In this document: piece after piece, positions 1 to 8,415 of the stretch
Position numbering within the stretch: the stretch's first letter is position 1
Layout of the letters: each line of letters opens with the position of its first letter
Source: CAKZYD01 sp039814715
GTDB taxonomy: Bacteria; Pseudomonadota; Alphaproteobacteria; Sphingomonadales; CAKZYD01
Direction of reading: 5' to 3'
DNA: 64,000 nt
Assembly: GCA_039814715.1 (NCBI GenBank)
Contig: JBCCAR010000016.1
Location: 12,859-76,858, forward strand
Program-made: the position numbers and the translations under genes
Notes under the pieces: model-generated
Database searches by the model: none
What the model was told of the DNA's origin: nothing
Seen by the model: the letters and a program-made list of their open reading frames with translations, nothing else

Positions 1-2
1 AG

Positions 3-1040
3 AGAGCAGCTAAATTGCGCGAGATGGCTGCAAAGCGTATCTTGGTAAAAGATGGGCCTTATGGAACTGAAATTCAGCGCCGCAAGCTCAATGAAGCTGA
101 TTTTCGCGGAGAACGCTTTGCTGATCACCCCAGTGACCTCAAAGGCAACAATGACATTCTAAGCCTAACACGGCCAGATGTGCTTCGCGATATTGCGCGC
201 GATTACATTGCCGCAGGCGCAGATTTGCTCGCAACGAACACCTTCAACGCCAACTCGATCAGCCAAGCTGATTACGGCACTGAAAGTGTGACCTTTGATA
301 TTAATAAGGCTGCAGCAAAGCTGCTGCGCCAAGAGTGTGACGCAGCGTCGACCCCGGAAAAGCCGCTCTTCGTTGCGGGCTCCATCGGCCCAACCAATAA
401 GACCCTATCCGTCTCGCCAAAGGTAAGCGATCCTGGCTACCGCGAAGTGACCTTCGATGAGGTCAAAAATGTTTACCGCGAACAAGTCGAAGGCCTGTTA
501 GACGGCGGCGCAGATGTGATCTTGGTTGAGACCGTGTTCGATAGTCTCAATGCTAAGGCGGCTTTGTTTGCCGCTTCAGAGGCTGGGGAAGAGCGGGAGG
601 AAGAAATCCCTGTGATGGTGTCCCTGACGCTCACTGATATGGCAGGGCGCAACCTATCAGGCCAAAGCCCAGAGGCTTTTTGGTATTCAGTGCGGCATGT
701 TAAGCCGATTTTGTTCGGCCTCAATTGTTCCTTCGGCGCGAAAGACTTGAGGGCTTATGTGGCGAGCTTATCAAAGATTACCGATACGCTAATCTGCGTA
801 TACCCCAATGCTGGTCTGCCAAATGATCTTGGCGAATATGACGAAGCGCCGAACGAAACAGCGGCGTTGATTGAAGAATGGGCGGATAATGGTTTGATTA
901 ATATGATCGGCGGATGTTGCGGCACAACGCCGGACCATATCGCTGCCATTGGCCGCGCTGTCGCTGGTCATCCCCCGCGCCCGATCCCGCAGCTGGAACC
1001 GCGCATGCGGCTCGCCGGCATTGATCCCCATATCTTTTAA
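3..1040 (+). CDS. metH: Methionine synthase, homocysteine-binding module (5' partial)
   Basis: This is the homocysteine S-methyltransferase (Zn, TIM-barrel) module of B12-dependent methionine synthase, carried on its own gene. It binds and activates homocysteine for methylation. Visible marks are NEADFRGERFA and KGNNDILSL near the N-terminus, the zinc cysteine in GLNCSFG, and the zinc Cys-Cys pair in GGCCGTTPDH. The reading frame is open to the left edge (first codon at base 3), so TTG at 15 and ATG at 24 are probably internal and the true start lies outside the window. The second gene (pterin, cobalamin and activation modules) starts 16 bases after the stop, so the two are cotranscribed. The usual DG-A/G-MGT motif reads DGPYGTEIQ here. 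Family assignment is firm. Confidence 0.93.
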   Translation, partial: RAAKLREMAAKRILVKDGPYGTEIQRRKLNEADFRGERFADHPSDLKGNNDILSLTRPDVLRDIARDYIAAGADLLATNTFNANSISQADYGTESVTFDINKAAAKLLRQECDAASTPEKPLFVAGSIGPTNKTLSVSPKVSDPGYREVTFDEVKNVYREQVEGLLDGGADVILVETVFDSLNAKAALFAASEAGEEREEEIPVMVSLTLTDMAGRNLSGQSPEAFWYSVRHVKPILFGLNCSFGAKDLRAYVASLSKITDTLICVYPNAGLPNDLGEYDEAPNETAALIEEWADNGLINMIGGCCGTTPDHIAAIGRAVAGHPPRPIPQLEPRMRLAGIDPHIF

Positions 1041-1056
1041 TTAAAGCGACACTTTC

Positions 1057-3699
1057 ATGACCCAGCAAACCGCGCAATTCATCAATGTCGGGGAGCGGAC
1101 CAACGTCACCGGTTCGGCCAAGTTCAAAAAACTGATTTTAAATGATCAGTATGATGAGGCTTTGTCTGTTGCCCGCCAACAAGTGGAAAACGGCGCGCAG
1201 ATCATTGATATCAACATGGATGAAGGGCTGCTCGACGCGGAAGCGGCCATGCAAACCTTCCTGCAGCTGATTGCCGCTGAGCCGGATATTGCGCGCGTGC
1301 CGATCATGATTGATTCGTCCAAATGGACTGTCATTGAAGCTGGCCTGAAGTGCGTGACGGGGAAATCCATCGTCAACTCGATCTCCTTAAAAGAAGGCGA
1401 AGAGGCGTTTATTCAGCACGCTAAGCTATGCCTGCGCTATGGCGCTGCCGTTGTCGTCATGGCGTTTGATGAAGAAGGCCAAGCTGATACCGTTGAGCGC
1501 AAAGTCGACATCTGTGCGCGCGCTTATGACGTGCTGGTCAACACCGTCGGCTTTCCAGCCGAAGACATCATTTTCGACCCCAATATCTTCGCCGTCGCAA
1601 CGGGCATTGCCGAGCATAATCGCTACGGCCTTGATTTCATAGAAGCCACACGCGAGATCAAAGCGCGCTGCCCGCAGGCAAAAATCTCCGGCGGCGTGTC
1701 CAACGTGTCCTTCTCCTTTCGCGGCAACAATCCTGTGCGCGAGGCTATGCACTCGGTCTTCCTTTACCACGCTATTAAAGCGGGTATGGACATGGGCATC
1801 GTGAATGCCGGCCAGCTCACGATTTATGAGGACATCCCAAACGATCTGCGCGAGCGGGTTGAAGACGTCGTGTTAGCGCGGCGCGAGGATGCAACCGATC
1901 GCTTGCTTGAAATCGCGGAGAAATACCGCGGCGAGGGCGGCGCGCAGAAAAAAGTGCCAGACTTGAAATGGCGCGACGCACCGGTTGAAAAGCGCCTAGC
2001 GCACGCGCTGGTTCACGGCATTACCGATTTTGTAATCGATGATACAGAAGACGCCCGCCAAAGCGCGGAGAAGCCAATCCAAGTGATTGAAGGTCCGTTG
2101 ATGGATGGCATGAACATCGTGGGTGATTTGTTTGGGTCAGGCAAAATGTTCTTGCCGCAGGTCGTCAAATCTGCGCGCGTCATGAAGCAATCCGTGGCGC
2201 ACTTGATCCCCTTCATTGAAGAGGAAAAGCAGGGCGGGGAAAGCCAGGCCAAAGGCAAAATCGTGATGGCGACGGTGAAAGGCGATGTGCACGACATCGG
2301 TAAAAACATCGTTGGCGTGGTTCTGCAGTGTAACAACTTTGAAGTCATTGACCTTGGCGTCATGGTTCCAGCGCAGAAAATTCTGGATGTAGCGGAAGAA
2401 GAAGGCGCTGACATTATTGGCTTGTCCGGTTTGATCACGCCCAGCCTCGATGAAATGGTGTTCGTGTCTGAAGAAATGCAGCGCCGCGATTTTAAATGCC
2501 CGCTGCTTATTGGCGGCGCAACAACCAGCAAGGTCCACACCGCGCTGCGCATTGAACCTAAATATGACCACGCAACTGTGCATGTGCTGGATGCCAGCCG
2601 CGCGGTTGGTGTCGCCAGCAACTTGCTCAGCGATGAAGGCGCTGATGAATTCATTGATCAGGTCCGCAATGATTATGACCAAATCCGCGCCAAACGCGAT
2701 GGCGGCAAGGCGATCGTCCTAGCGCCTTATGAAGAAGCAGCTGCCAATGGCGCTGCATTGGATTGGAACGGCTATCAGCCGCCCCAGCCCAAGACCATAG
2801 GTGTGACAGTGATAGAAGACTATCCGCTCGGTAAGTTGGTGGACCGGATCGACTGGACGCCGTTCTTCCAAACTTGGGAGCTGGCAGGGCAATACCCAGC
2901 CATCTTAGAAGATGATGTGGTCGGCGAAAGCGCGCGCGGCTTGAAGGCCGATGCTGACGCCATGCTGACCCAGATTGTCGATGAAAAGTGGCTCACGGCC
3001 AAAGCTGCCTATGGCTTCTGGCCCGCGAGTGCCCGCGGTGATGATCTGGTCGTGTGGGCTGATGAGAGCCGCAGCAAAGAGCTTGCTGTTCTGCCCATGC
3101 TGCGCCAGCAAATGCAGCGCAGGGCTGGGCGCGCCAACATGTCCCTGGCTGACTTTGTGGCGCCAGAGGAGAGCGGCGTTGCTGACTATATCGGCGGCTT
3201 TGCCGTCACCACGGGACACGGCATTGAAGAGCATATCGCTCGCTTTAAAGCCGCGCATGACGACTACAACGACATTCTCCTGAAAGCGCTCTCAGACCGG
3301 CTCGCCGAGGCTTTTGCTGAAAAGCTCCATGAAGACGTGCGCAAAACCCATTGGGGCTACGCCGCCAGCGAAGAGCTCAGCAATGAAGCCCTGATCAAAG
3401 AAAAATACCAAGGCATCCGTCCGGCACCGGGCTATCCAGCCTGCCCAGATCATAGCCTGAAGCCAATTCTGTTCGACTTGCTGGGCGCTACCAAAGCGGC
3501 TGGGATTGAACTCACCGAAAGCTTCGCCATGACACCGACCGCTGCCGTCTCGGGCCTTTATTTCAGCCACCCAGACAGCCGCTATTTCGGTGTCGGCAAA
3601 ATCGGTCCAGATCAAGTCGAAAGCTACGCCGCCCGCCGCGATGTCGATCTGGCTACGGCCACACGCTGGCTACGGCCGAATTTGGGGTATGATGCTTAG
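1057..3699 (+). CDS. metH: Methionine synthase, folate/cobalamin/activation modules
   Basis: Second half of split cobalamin-dependent methionine synthase, 880 residues. Domains in order: pterin-binding barrel for methyl-tetrahydrofolate (about 1–270, starting NVGERTNVTGS), cobalamin-binding cap (about 300–390), Rossmann-like B12 domain with the cobalt-ligand motif GDVHDIGKNIVG (about 410) and the later GLSGLITPS segment, then the SAM-binding activation domain (about 560–880, with RPAPGYPACPDH and the C-terminal FGVGKIGPDQ region). It transfers methyl from methyl-THF to homocysteine bound by the upstream gene product. The ATG at 1057 is 16 bases after the first gene. It is one of several B12-linked genes in the window (mutase, meaB, cobS, cobT). 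Confidence 0.96.
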   Translation: MTQQTAQFINVGERTNVTGSAKFKKLILNDQYDEALSVARQQVENGAQIIDINMDEGLLDAEAAMQTFLQLIAAEPDIARVPIMIDSSKWTVIEAGLKCVTGKSIVNSISLKEGEEAFIQHAKLCLRYGAAVVVMAFDEEGQADTVERKVDICARAYDVLVNTVGFPAEDIIFDPNIFAVATGIAEHNRYGLDFIEATREIKARCPQAKISGGVSNVSFSFRGNNPVREAMHSVFLYHAIKAGMDMGIVNAGQLTIYEDIPNDLRERVEDVVLARREDATDRLLEIAEKYRGEGGAQKKVPDLKWRDAPVEKRLAHALVHGITDFVIDDTEDARQSAEKPIQVIEGPLMDGMNIVGDLFGSGKMFLPQVVKSARVMKQSVAHLIPFIEEEKQGGESQAKGKIVMATVKGDVHDIGKNIVGVVLQCNNFEVIDLGVMVPAQKILDVAEEEGADIIGLSGLITPSLDEMVFVSEEMQRRDFKCPLLIGGATTSKVHTALRIEPKYDHATVHVLDASRAVGVASNLLSDEGADEFIDQVRNDYDQIRAKRDGGKAIVLAPYEEAAANGAALDWNGYQPPQPKTIGVTVIEDYPLGKLVDRIDWTPFFQTWELAGQYPAILEDDVVGESARGLKADADAMLTQIVDEKWLTAKAAYGFWPASARGDDLVVWADESRSKELAVLPMLRQQMQRRAGRANMSLADFVAPEESGVADYIGGFAVTTGHGIEEHIARFKAAHDDYNDILLKALSDRLAEAFAEKLHEDVRKTHWGYAASEELSNEALIKEKYQGIRPAPGYPACPDHSLKPILFDLLGATKAAGIELTESFAMTPTAAVSGLYFSHPDSRYFGVGKIGPDQVESYAARRDVDLATATRWLRPNLGYDA

Positions 3700-3811
3700 G
3701 GGTCGCTAAGAGCCCGAAGGAGACTCTGGTCGGCGCCGAATTAGCTACTCGGTTTCGCAGATGCAGCAAGAATTTGCAGTTCAAGAAGCACCTCTGGTTG
3801 AGCCGCGCAGC

Positions 3812-4648
3812 CTAAAGTTTTGCGACCAAGGCAGAGTAATATTGGTTTCGCGGATCATCCAGTTTTTGTATGTTTAGCGTGCTCAACAGCAAATTCATAA
3901 ACGCTTCGTACACAACCCTTCGAGACAGGTTGATACGCTTTGTGCGATACAAAAACCAATGAAATACAAGCCTCGAAACGACTTTGCCAAAAAAAGACCG
4001 CACGCCACAAAGTGTGTGGTAAGTCGCTGCAGGTAGAATACCGGTTTGGAACGAGCCAATTGCCTTCGCATTGGAAAGTAGAGTTTTGGTCCGAACAAAG
4101 GGCTCCTGATTTCCAGGTGTTGCAATTATGGACATTGGTTTAAGCCGATCAAATAATTTCTTATCATGCCCGATATACTTAAAATCTAACGCGCAAATGC
4201 GTTTGAGTTTGCGCGATAGTCTATCCCGGAAGGCGTGAAATTCATTCTCGATGACCTTGCGCTTATTCGTTGTAGCGAATAGAGAAAGCGCGGCTGTGAA
4301 CTGGAAATCCAGGATAACGTCAGATTCCCAACTATAGCCATAGGTATAGAAAACTCTGGGGTGGTCAATTGCGAGGCCCCGGATGTCATCATAATCACGG
4401 TCCATTGCAACTAAAACATGTGATATGTCTTCTCGGATAATTTTCTCAGCCATAGGTCTAACAACTGATTTGCCACCGAGGCTTTTGCAGCGAACGGATA
4501 ATCCACTTTCTGAAAGCACACGTTCCCAAAAGACTTCGTCTAAAGATGAACCTTCCCCGTCTATCTCTTTGCCCTCGCAATAGACCACAAAGTCTACGTC
4601 ATAAAAGAGATGCTCGTTCTCGATTCCTTGATTCGACCTAGTGAACAT
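3812..4648 (-). CDS. DUF4435/Toprim-like effector, AriB-like (candidate PARIS)
   Basis: The protein has 278 residues when the ATG at 4648 is used; this overlaps the ATPase stop by 11 bases. A longer version would need a TTG at 4696. The N-terminal half looks like the Toprim fold of DUF4435: YCEGKEIDG with acidic E25, an FWERVL helix, a DRDYDD motif giving D83 and D85, then YSWESD with E108. The C-terminal half (about 140–278) is basic and helical and I cannot assign it. In PARIS systems AriB is a Toprim nuclease held by the AriA ATPase and released on phage challenge to cut host tRNA. Role here is inferred from architecture and motifs. It could instead be an uncharacterised relative in the broad OLD-like ATPase/Toprim group. 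The gene is AT-richer than its flanks. Confidence 0.72.
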   Translation of the reverse strand: MFTRSNQGIENEHLFYDVDFVVYCEGKEIDGEGSSLDEVFWERVLSESGLSVRCKSLGGKSVVRPMAEKIIREDISHVLVAMDRDYDDIRGLAIDHPRVFYTYGYSWESDVILDFQFTAALSLFATTNKRKVIENEFHAFRDRLSRKLKRICALDFKYIGHDKKLFDRLKPMSIIATPGNQEPFVRTKTLLSNAKAIGSFQTGILPAATYHTLCGVRSFFGKVVSRLVFHWFLYRTKRINLSRRVVYEAFMNLLLSTLNIQKLDDPRNQYYSALVAKL

Positions 4649-5924
4649 CCGAAATACACTGCTCGATTCGTATGACTCGGTCTTGAAAAGCGCCAACTAT
4701 ATCTGGCGAGTGAGTAGCGGAGATTACCTGGCAGGATCCATTGAGGCTGCGGATGTTCTCAAATAGCGAACTTTGCCAGCTTACATGCAGTGACAACTCA
4801 GGCTCGTCTGAGATAAAGACCACTGGACGCTCTTCCTGAAGTAACGCTTCACCTAACAGGATGAACAACTGCTTTTCACCTGAAGAAAACACGTTGATGT
4901 CTACTTTTTCGTCTGATGCAAGATGAACCTTTGGATTATTCCTTGCATCGAAATGAAGTTCTTTTCCAGAAAGGAGTTTGTTGATGATACGCTCGAATTG
5001 GATACGAGGTGCAAAGATCGCTTCACGCTTGGACTGAAGATCTCTCCATTCGTTGATCATCTCGCTCACACGTCTTGCATCTGAAAGCGTGATCGCATCC
5101 TCTAATGTTAAAGACCTATTTTCTTCAAAACCTTTTTTGGCTTCATCAAGCCTAGAAAAGTGAGTGTTCACGCTCTTTTTTGCCTTCGTGTTGCTTACGC
5201 CTAAGTCTCTGAGAACCCCCACTACCGTGCTTTTGTCTTCAGGTTCCGCTATGACTTGGCTAAGTACATCGCTACTGCCCCGGTTTTTATCCAAAAGAGA
5301 AAGAAAAACATGCTCTTGGAAGTTCTTGCTCTCGTCTTCAGCCTGCGAAGTCAAAAGAGAAAAGTACTGAGAAAAGGCTTGTGAGAGATGATTTATTTTC
5401 TGATCAACTGAAGACTGATATCCCTCTTCTCGACGATTTCGGCGTTCAATCTCCGAACTGGACCGATGAATTGAGAGCCAGTTAACTTCGACCAAGTCGG
5501 CTAAGATTTTACTTAGCCTTGCACCTTCTTCCATGTATCGGCGAGATCGCGTGTATCTGTAATCTTTGTATATTCTTTCATCATATGGACCTTCAACACC
5601 GTAGGTGCGGCCTTTATCGCTAGATTTTTCTTTAACCGTGTATCGCAGTTCGAAACTGCCCATCTTCGTATCAACAACTTTGGCTACTTCGATTACCGGT
5701 TTTCGGTTAGCGCCAATGGTTTTTAATCGGATCGTAACCTTCTCAAATTGGCCCGAGTAAAGAGCTGGAATATCAGCTCTCAATACTGCGGAGATGAGAT
5801 TGATGATCGTTGTCTTGCCGCTTCCATTTGGCCCGATGAGGAAGTTCAGATCATCCCGGAGTTCTAAGGATACATTCTTTCGTCCCCAGAAACCCTCGAT
5901 TTCGACGTGTTCTATGTAATTCAA
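4638..5924 (-). CDS. ABC-type AAA ATPase, AriA-like (candidate PARIS)
   Basis: SMC/ABC-like ATPase of 428 residues in the AAA_15/AAA_21 group. Walker A GPNGSGKTT is at 31–39, the signature SSGEKQ at 347–352, Walker B VVFISDEPELSLH with D373 and E374, and a switch histidine in SATHSP at about 405. The middle (about 150–330) is helical and charged, as expected for the hairpin insertion. In PARIS, AriA forms the sensing scaffold that sequesters AriB. The start is TTG at 5924: the preceding in-frame codon is TAG, and the TTG overlaps the TGA of a small upstream ORF (TTGA). No good Shine-Dalgarno precedes it, so coupling to the upstream ORF is likely. A 60-base sample inside the gene (5341–5400) counts to 38% G+C, against 70% at 6781–6840 in the neighbouring antiporter gene. 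Confidence 0.8.
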   Translation of the reverse strand: MNYIEHVEIEGFWGRKNVSLELRDDLNFLIGPNGSGKTTIINLISAVLRADIPALYSGQFEKVTIRLKTIGANRKPVIEVAKVVDTKMGSFELRYTVKEKSSDKGRTYGVEGPYDERIYKDYRYTRSRRYMEEGARLSKILADLVEVNWLSIHRSSSEIERRNRREEGYQSSVDQKINHLSQAFSQYFSLLTSQAEDESKNFQEHVFLSLLDKNRGSSDVLSQVIAEPEDKSTVVGVLRDLGVSNTKAKKSVNTHFSRLDEAKKGFEENRSLTLEDAITLSDARRVSEMINEWRDLQSKREAIFAPRIQFERIINKLLSGKELHFDARNNPKVHLASDEKVDINVFSSGEKQLFILLGEALLQEERPVVFISDEPELSLHVSWQSSLFENIRSLNGSCQVISATHSPDIVGAFQDRVIRIEQCISDVH

Positions 5925-6142
5925 CTACTTGCTTTCACTTCAGGACGGCTAAGGATCTGCTCTTCTTTGTTGATCCTAGACCCGTGCCTGGTCGCTGGGC
6001 AACTCAAATCCCGGACGTAAAGCAGATTTGAAAACTCGACTGGCATAATAAAATTTAGCGATGCAAAATCTTGTGCAACCGCACCCAATGTCCCCAAGGT
6101 CCCAACCCCAGACGCTTCAACCAGCGTAGCTTTACGGATCAT
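5921..6142 (-). CDS. Small hypothetical ORF coupled to the ATPase gene
   Basis: A 73-residue frame starting at ATG 6142; a second ATG at 6160 would give 79 residues. Its start lies inside the last codons of the upstream antiporter gene (stop 6132–6134), and its TGA overlaps the TTG start of the ATPase gene. I recognise no domain: there is a Gly/Thr/Leu-rich stretch (GVGTLGTLG) and a charged C-terminal tail. Support for translation is positional only: coupled junctions at both ends and no Shine-Dalgarno for the following gene. It could be a leader for coupling, a small third component of the defence locus, or a leftover from insertion. Confidence 0.4.
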   Translation of the reverse strand: MIRKATLVEASGVGTLGTLGAVAQDFASLNFIMPVEFSNLLYVRDLSCPATRHGSRINKEEQILSRPEVKASS

Positions 6143-7907
6143 CTTTGACACTAATCGCATCTAGCACATTGTCAAAGCGGGTGAAGACGATGTCGCGTTT
6201 GGCGAAGATGTCGCCGGATCGCTGGGCCATGAGGCGGTCTTGATCGCGGACGCGAAATTCTTGGCCGATGGATTCGACAACGTCCTCCTCGGTGTCCAGC
6301 AAGCGCAGGCCTTCAAGGCCAAGGCGGACGGAGGATTCAAAGGTTTCGCGAATAACAAAGTCTGCGCCAAGCTCAAGGAGTTCTAGGGCGTGAATGCGGT
6401 CATAGGCGCGCACTAAGATGCGCAGCTTGGGGAAGCTTGCACGCAGCATGGCGACCAATTTCTTGCACACAGCGCGATTGTTGATGGTGATGAAAATGAG
6501 CCCCGCGCTTTCAGCGCCTGCTGCGCGCAGGACATCCATGCGCGTGATATCGCCATAATAGACTTTGTTGCCAAACTTCTCGGCTGTGCGAATGCGCTCG
6601 GGGTCCATGTCAATGGCTGTCACTGCGATGCCGCGCGCCATCATCAGCTGGGTGACGATTTGCCCGATGCGGCCAAAGCCAGCGACAATCACATCTTTGC
6701 TTTCAGCGTGCTCAACGCCTTTCATGTCGTCTGGCACAGCTTCGGTCCGGGGGCGGGCAATAAAACGCTCAACCGCCATGCCGATCAGCGGCGTCATCGC
6801 CATGGAGAGGGTGACGGAGGCCGTGAGGAGGCTGGCCTGCGCCTGCGACAACAGCATGGCGCCTTGAGCCGCAGTGAACAAAACGAAGGCGAATTCGCCG
6901 CCTTGGGGGAGGAGCCCTGCCACGCGCAGCGCCTCATCGCGCTCTGAGCCGAACACACGTGAAAGAAGATACAAAATCAAAAATTTGACGGATAGGAGCG
7001 CGGCGACAATGAGCAGCACTTCAATCATCCGGCCAAAGACCAATGGCCAGTTAACAAGCATGCCCACCGACATGAAGAACAAGCTGAGGAGGAGGGCGCG
7101 AAAGGGCTCAATATCTGCTTCAATCTGGTGCCGGAATTCAGATTCAGCGAGCAGGACGCCGCCTAAAAAGGCGCCTAGGGCCATCGATAACCCCACTGCA
7201 TCCATCAGCAAAGCGGCGCCAACCACCATGAGCAGCGCAGCAGCACCGAATACCTCGCGCGAGCCGGTGTTGGCCATCAACCGGAAGATAGGTTTAAGAA
7301 TGAACCGCCCGCCAATAACGAAAGCCACCATGACGAAGATCATCTTGGCGATCTCAAGCCAATCAATCCCGGCCGTGTCGCTTGTGGGCGTTAAAAAGGC
7401 GACGAGGCCCAGCAGGGGGACAATGGCTAAATCTTGGAAGAGAAGGATGGAAAAGGCCCGCCGGCCATAGACCGAGCTGCGCGCGCCGCGTTCATCCAGC
7501 AATTGGATGCCAAACGCGGTTGAAGATAGGGCGAGCGCGAAGCCAACAATCCAAGCGGTTGCCGAGCTGAGGCCAAACATCATGGTGATCCCGGCGATGA
7601 CGAGGCCGGTGAGGACGACTTGGACCAAGCCGAGGCCAAAGATTTCGCTGCGCATGCGCCACAACCGGGCTGGATTAAGCTCCAGGCCAATGACAAATAG
7701 CAGCAACACAACGCCGAACTCGGCAACAGCAAGAATACTCTCGCCATCTGAAATGAGATTGAGCGCATGCGGCCCGATCAATGTGCCAGCGGCTAGATAC
7801 CCTAAGATTGTTCCAAGACCGAGACGTTTAAAGATAGGCACAACGGCAACCGTCGCCGCTAGGAACACGCCAGCCGAGGCAAGTAGGTCTCCACCAGCGG
7901 CTGCCAT
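6132..7907 (-). CDS. CPA2 cation:proton antiporter, KefC/KefB-like
   Basis: Inner-membrane monovalent cation:proton antiporter of 591 residues. About the first 380 residues form 12–13 hydrophobic segments of the Na/H exchanger fold, and the C-terminal part is a TrkA-N/RCK domain with the nucleotide-binding motif VAGFGRIGQI and later a conserved DFVIRETFESS. Such proteins export K+ (or Na+) in exchange for H+ and are gated by nucleotides or glutathione adducts. The start is ATG 7907, preceded by a clear AGGAGAGG; a TTG three bases upstream is in frame but less likely. The candidate defence genes follow directly downstream on the same strand. Ion specificity cannot be read from the sequence. 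Confidence 0.9.
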   Translation of the reverse strand: MAAAGGDLLASAGVFLAATVAVVPIFKRLGLGTILGYLAAGTLIGPHALNLISDGESILAVAEFGVVLLLFVIGLELNPARLWRMRSEIFGLGLVQVVLTGLVIAGITMMFGLSSATAWIVGFALALSSTAFGIQLLDERGARSSVYGRRAFSILLFQDLAIVPLLGLVAFLTPTSDTAGIDWLEIAKMIFVMVAFVIGGRFILKPIFRLMANTGSREVFGAAALLMVVGAALLMDAVGLSMALGAFLGGVLLAESEFRHQIEADIEPFRALLLSLFFMSVGMLVNWPLVFGRMIEVLLIVAALLSVKFLILYLLSRVFGSERDEALRVAGLLPQGGEFAFVLFTAAQGAMLLSQAQASLLTASVTLSMAMTPLIGMAVERFIARPRTEAVPDDMKGVEHAESKDVIVAGFGRIGQIVTQLMMARGIAVTAIDMDPERIRTAEKFGNKVYYGDITRMDVLRAAGAESAGLIFITINNRAVCKKLVAMLRASFPKLRILVRAYDRIHALELLELGADFVIRETFESSVRLGLEGLRLLDTEEDVVESIGQEFRVRDQDRLMAQRSGDIFAKRDIVFTRFDNVLDAISVKDDP

Positions 7908-7968
7908 CAATTCCTCTCCTGTCGCGTGCGGCGCGTCGTAGCGCCGATGTCGGTATTTTTATAGCGGG

Positions 7969-8340
7969 CTAACCAGCAACTGGGCCAGTATAAATGCAGC
8001 CTTCTTGGCAAGACCCACGCAAGACCTTCACCTGGCTCAAAAGTGGCAAGCGCGGATGAGTCTTCTGCCAAATCCACATACAAATGTGTTCAAGTGTTGG
8101 CACGGTTAGGCCGTCAATTTCGTTTAGGTACTGATGATCGAGGGCGCCGCGAATGTCGGCGATGACCACATCTATTTCTGCAAAATCGCACACCCAGCCA
8201 GTTTGCGCGTCTGGTTCGCCAGAAAACTGCAGTTCCACATCAAAGCTGTGCCCGTGCAGGCGGCTGTACTTGTGGCTATCGGGCACATTAGCGGCCAGTT
8301 GGTGCGCAGCGTCAAACTGAAACTGTTTTATCAGAAGCAT
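7969..8340 (-). CDS. queD: 6-carboxytetrahydropterin synthase-like protein (QueD family)
   Basis: A 123-residue member of the PTPS/QueD family, which makes 6-carboxy-tetrahydropterin from dihydroneopterin triphosphate in queuosine synthesis. Zinc-ligand histidines are present in DAAHQL and RLHGHSF, and the LDHQYLN motif and the C-terminal GCIYTG are conserved. The catalytic cysteine usually found five residues before the first HGH histidine (HKC..LHGH in E. coli as I recall it) is a tyrosine here (SHKYSRLHGH), and the segment with the catalytic glutamate near the C-terminus is also changed. It may therefore be a QueD variant with altered chemistry. Other queuosine genes, queA and tgt, sit at the right end of the window. 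The ATG at 8340 gives the family's normal length. Confidence 0.82.
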   Translation of the reverse strand: MLLIKQFQFDAAHQLAANVPDSHKYSRLHGHSFDVELQFSGEPDAQTGWVCDFAEIDVVIADIRGALDHQYLNEIDGLTVPTLEHICMWIWQKTHPRLPLLSQVKVLRGSCQEGCIYTGPVAG

Positions 8341-8415
8341 GATGTTTTTACCAGATGCGGGCCAACGTGGCGTGCCGCGCGGACATGCCTTTCTAAGTCG
8401 GGTATTTCAAGTCCT

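Noticed and set aside
3700..3811. Possible attachment site or terminator between metH and the PARIS-like pair
   Set aside because: No stem with a T-run and no direct repeat matching the far side of the inset were found by eye.
5995..6020. tRNA-like T-arm sequence (CTCAAATCCCGG)
   Set aside because: No acceptor, D or anticodon stem can be formed around it; a similar fragment at 9909–9920 also lacks them.
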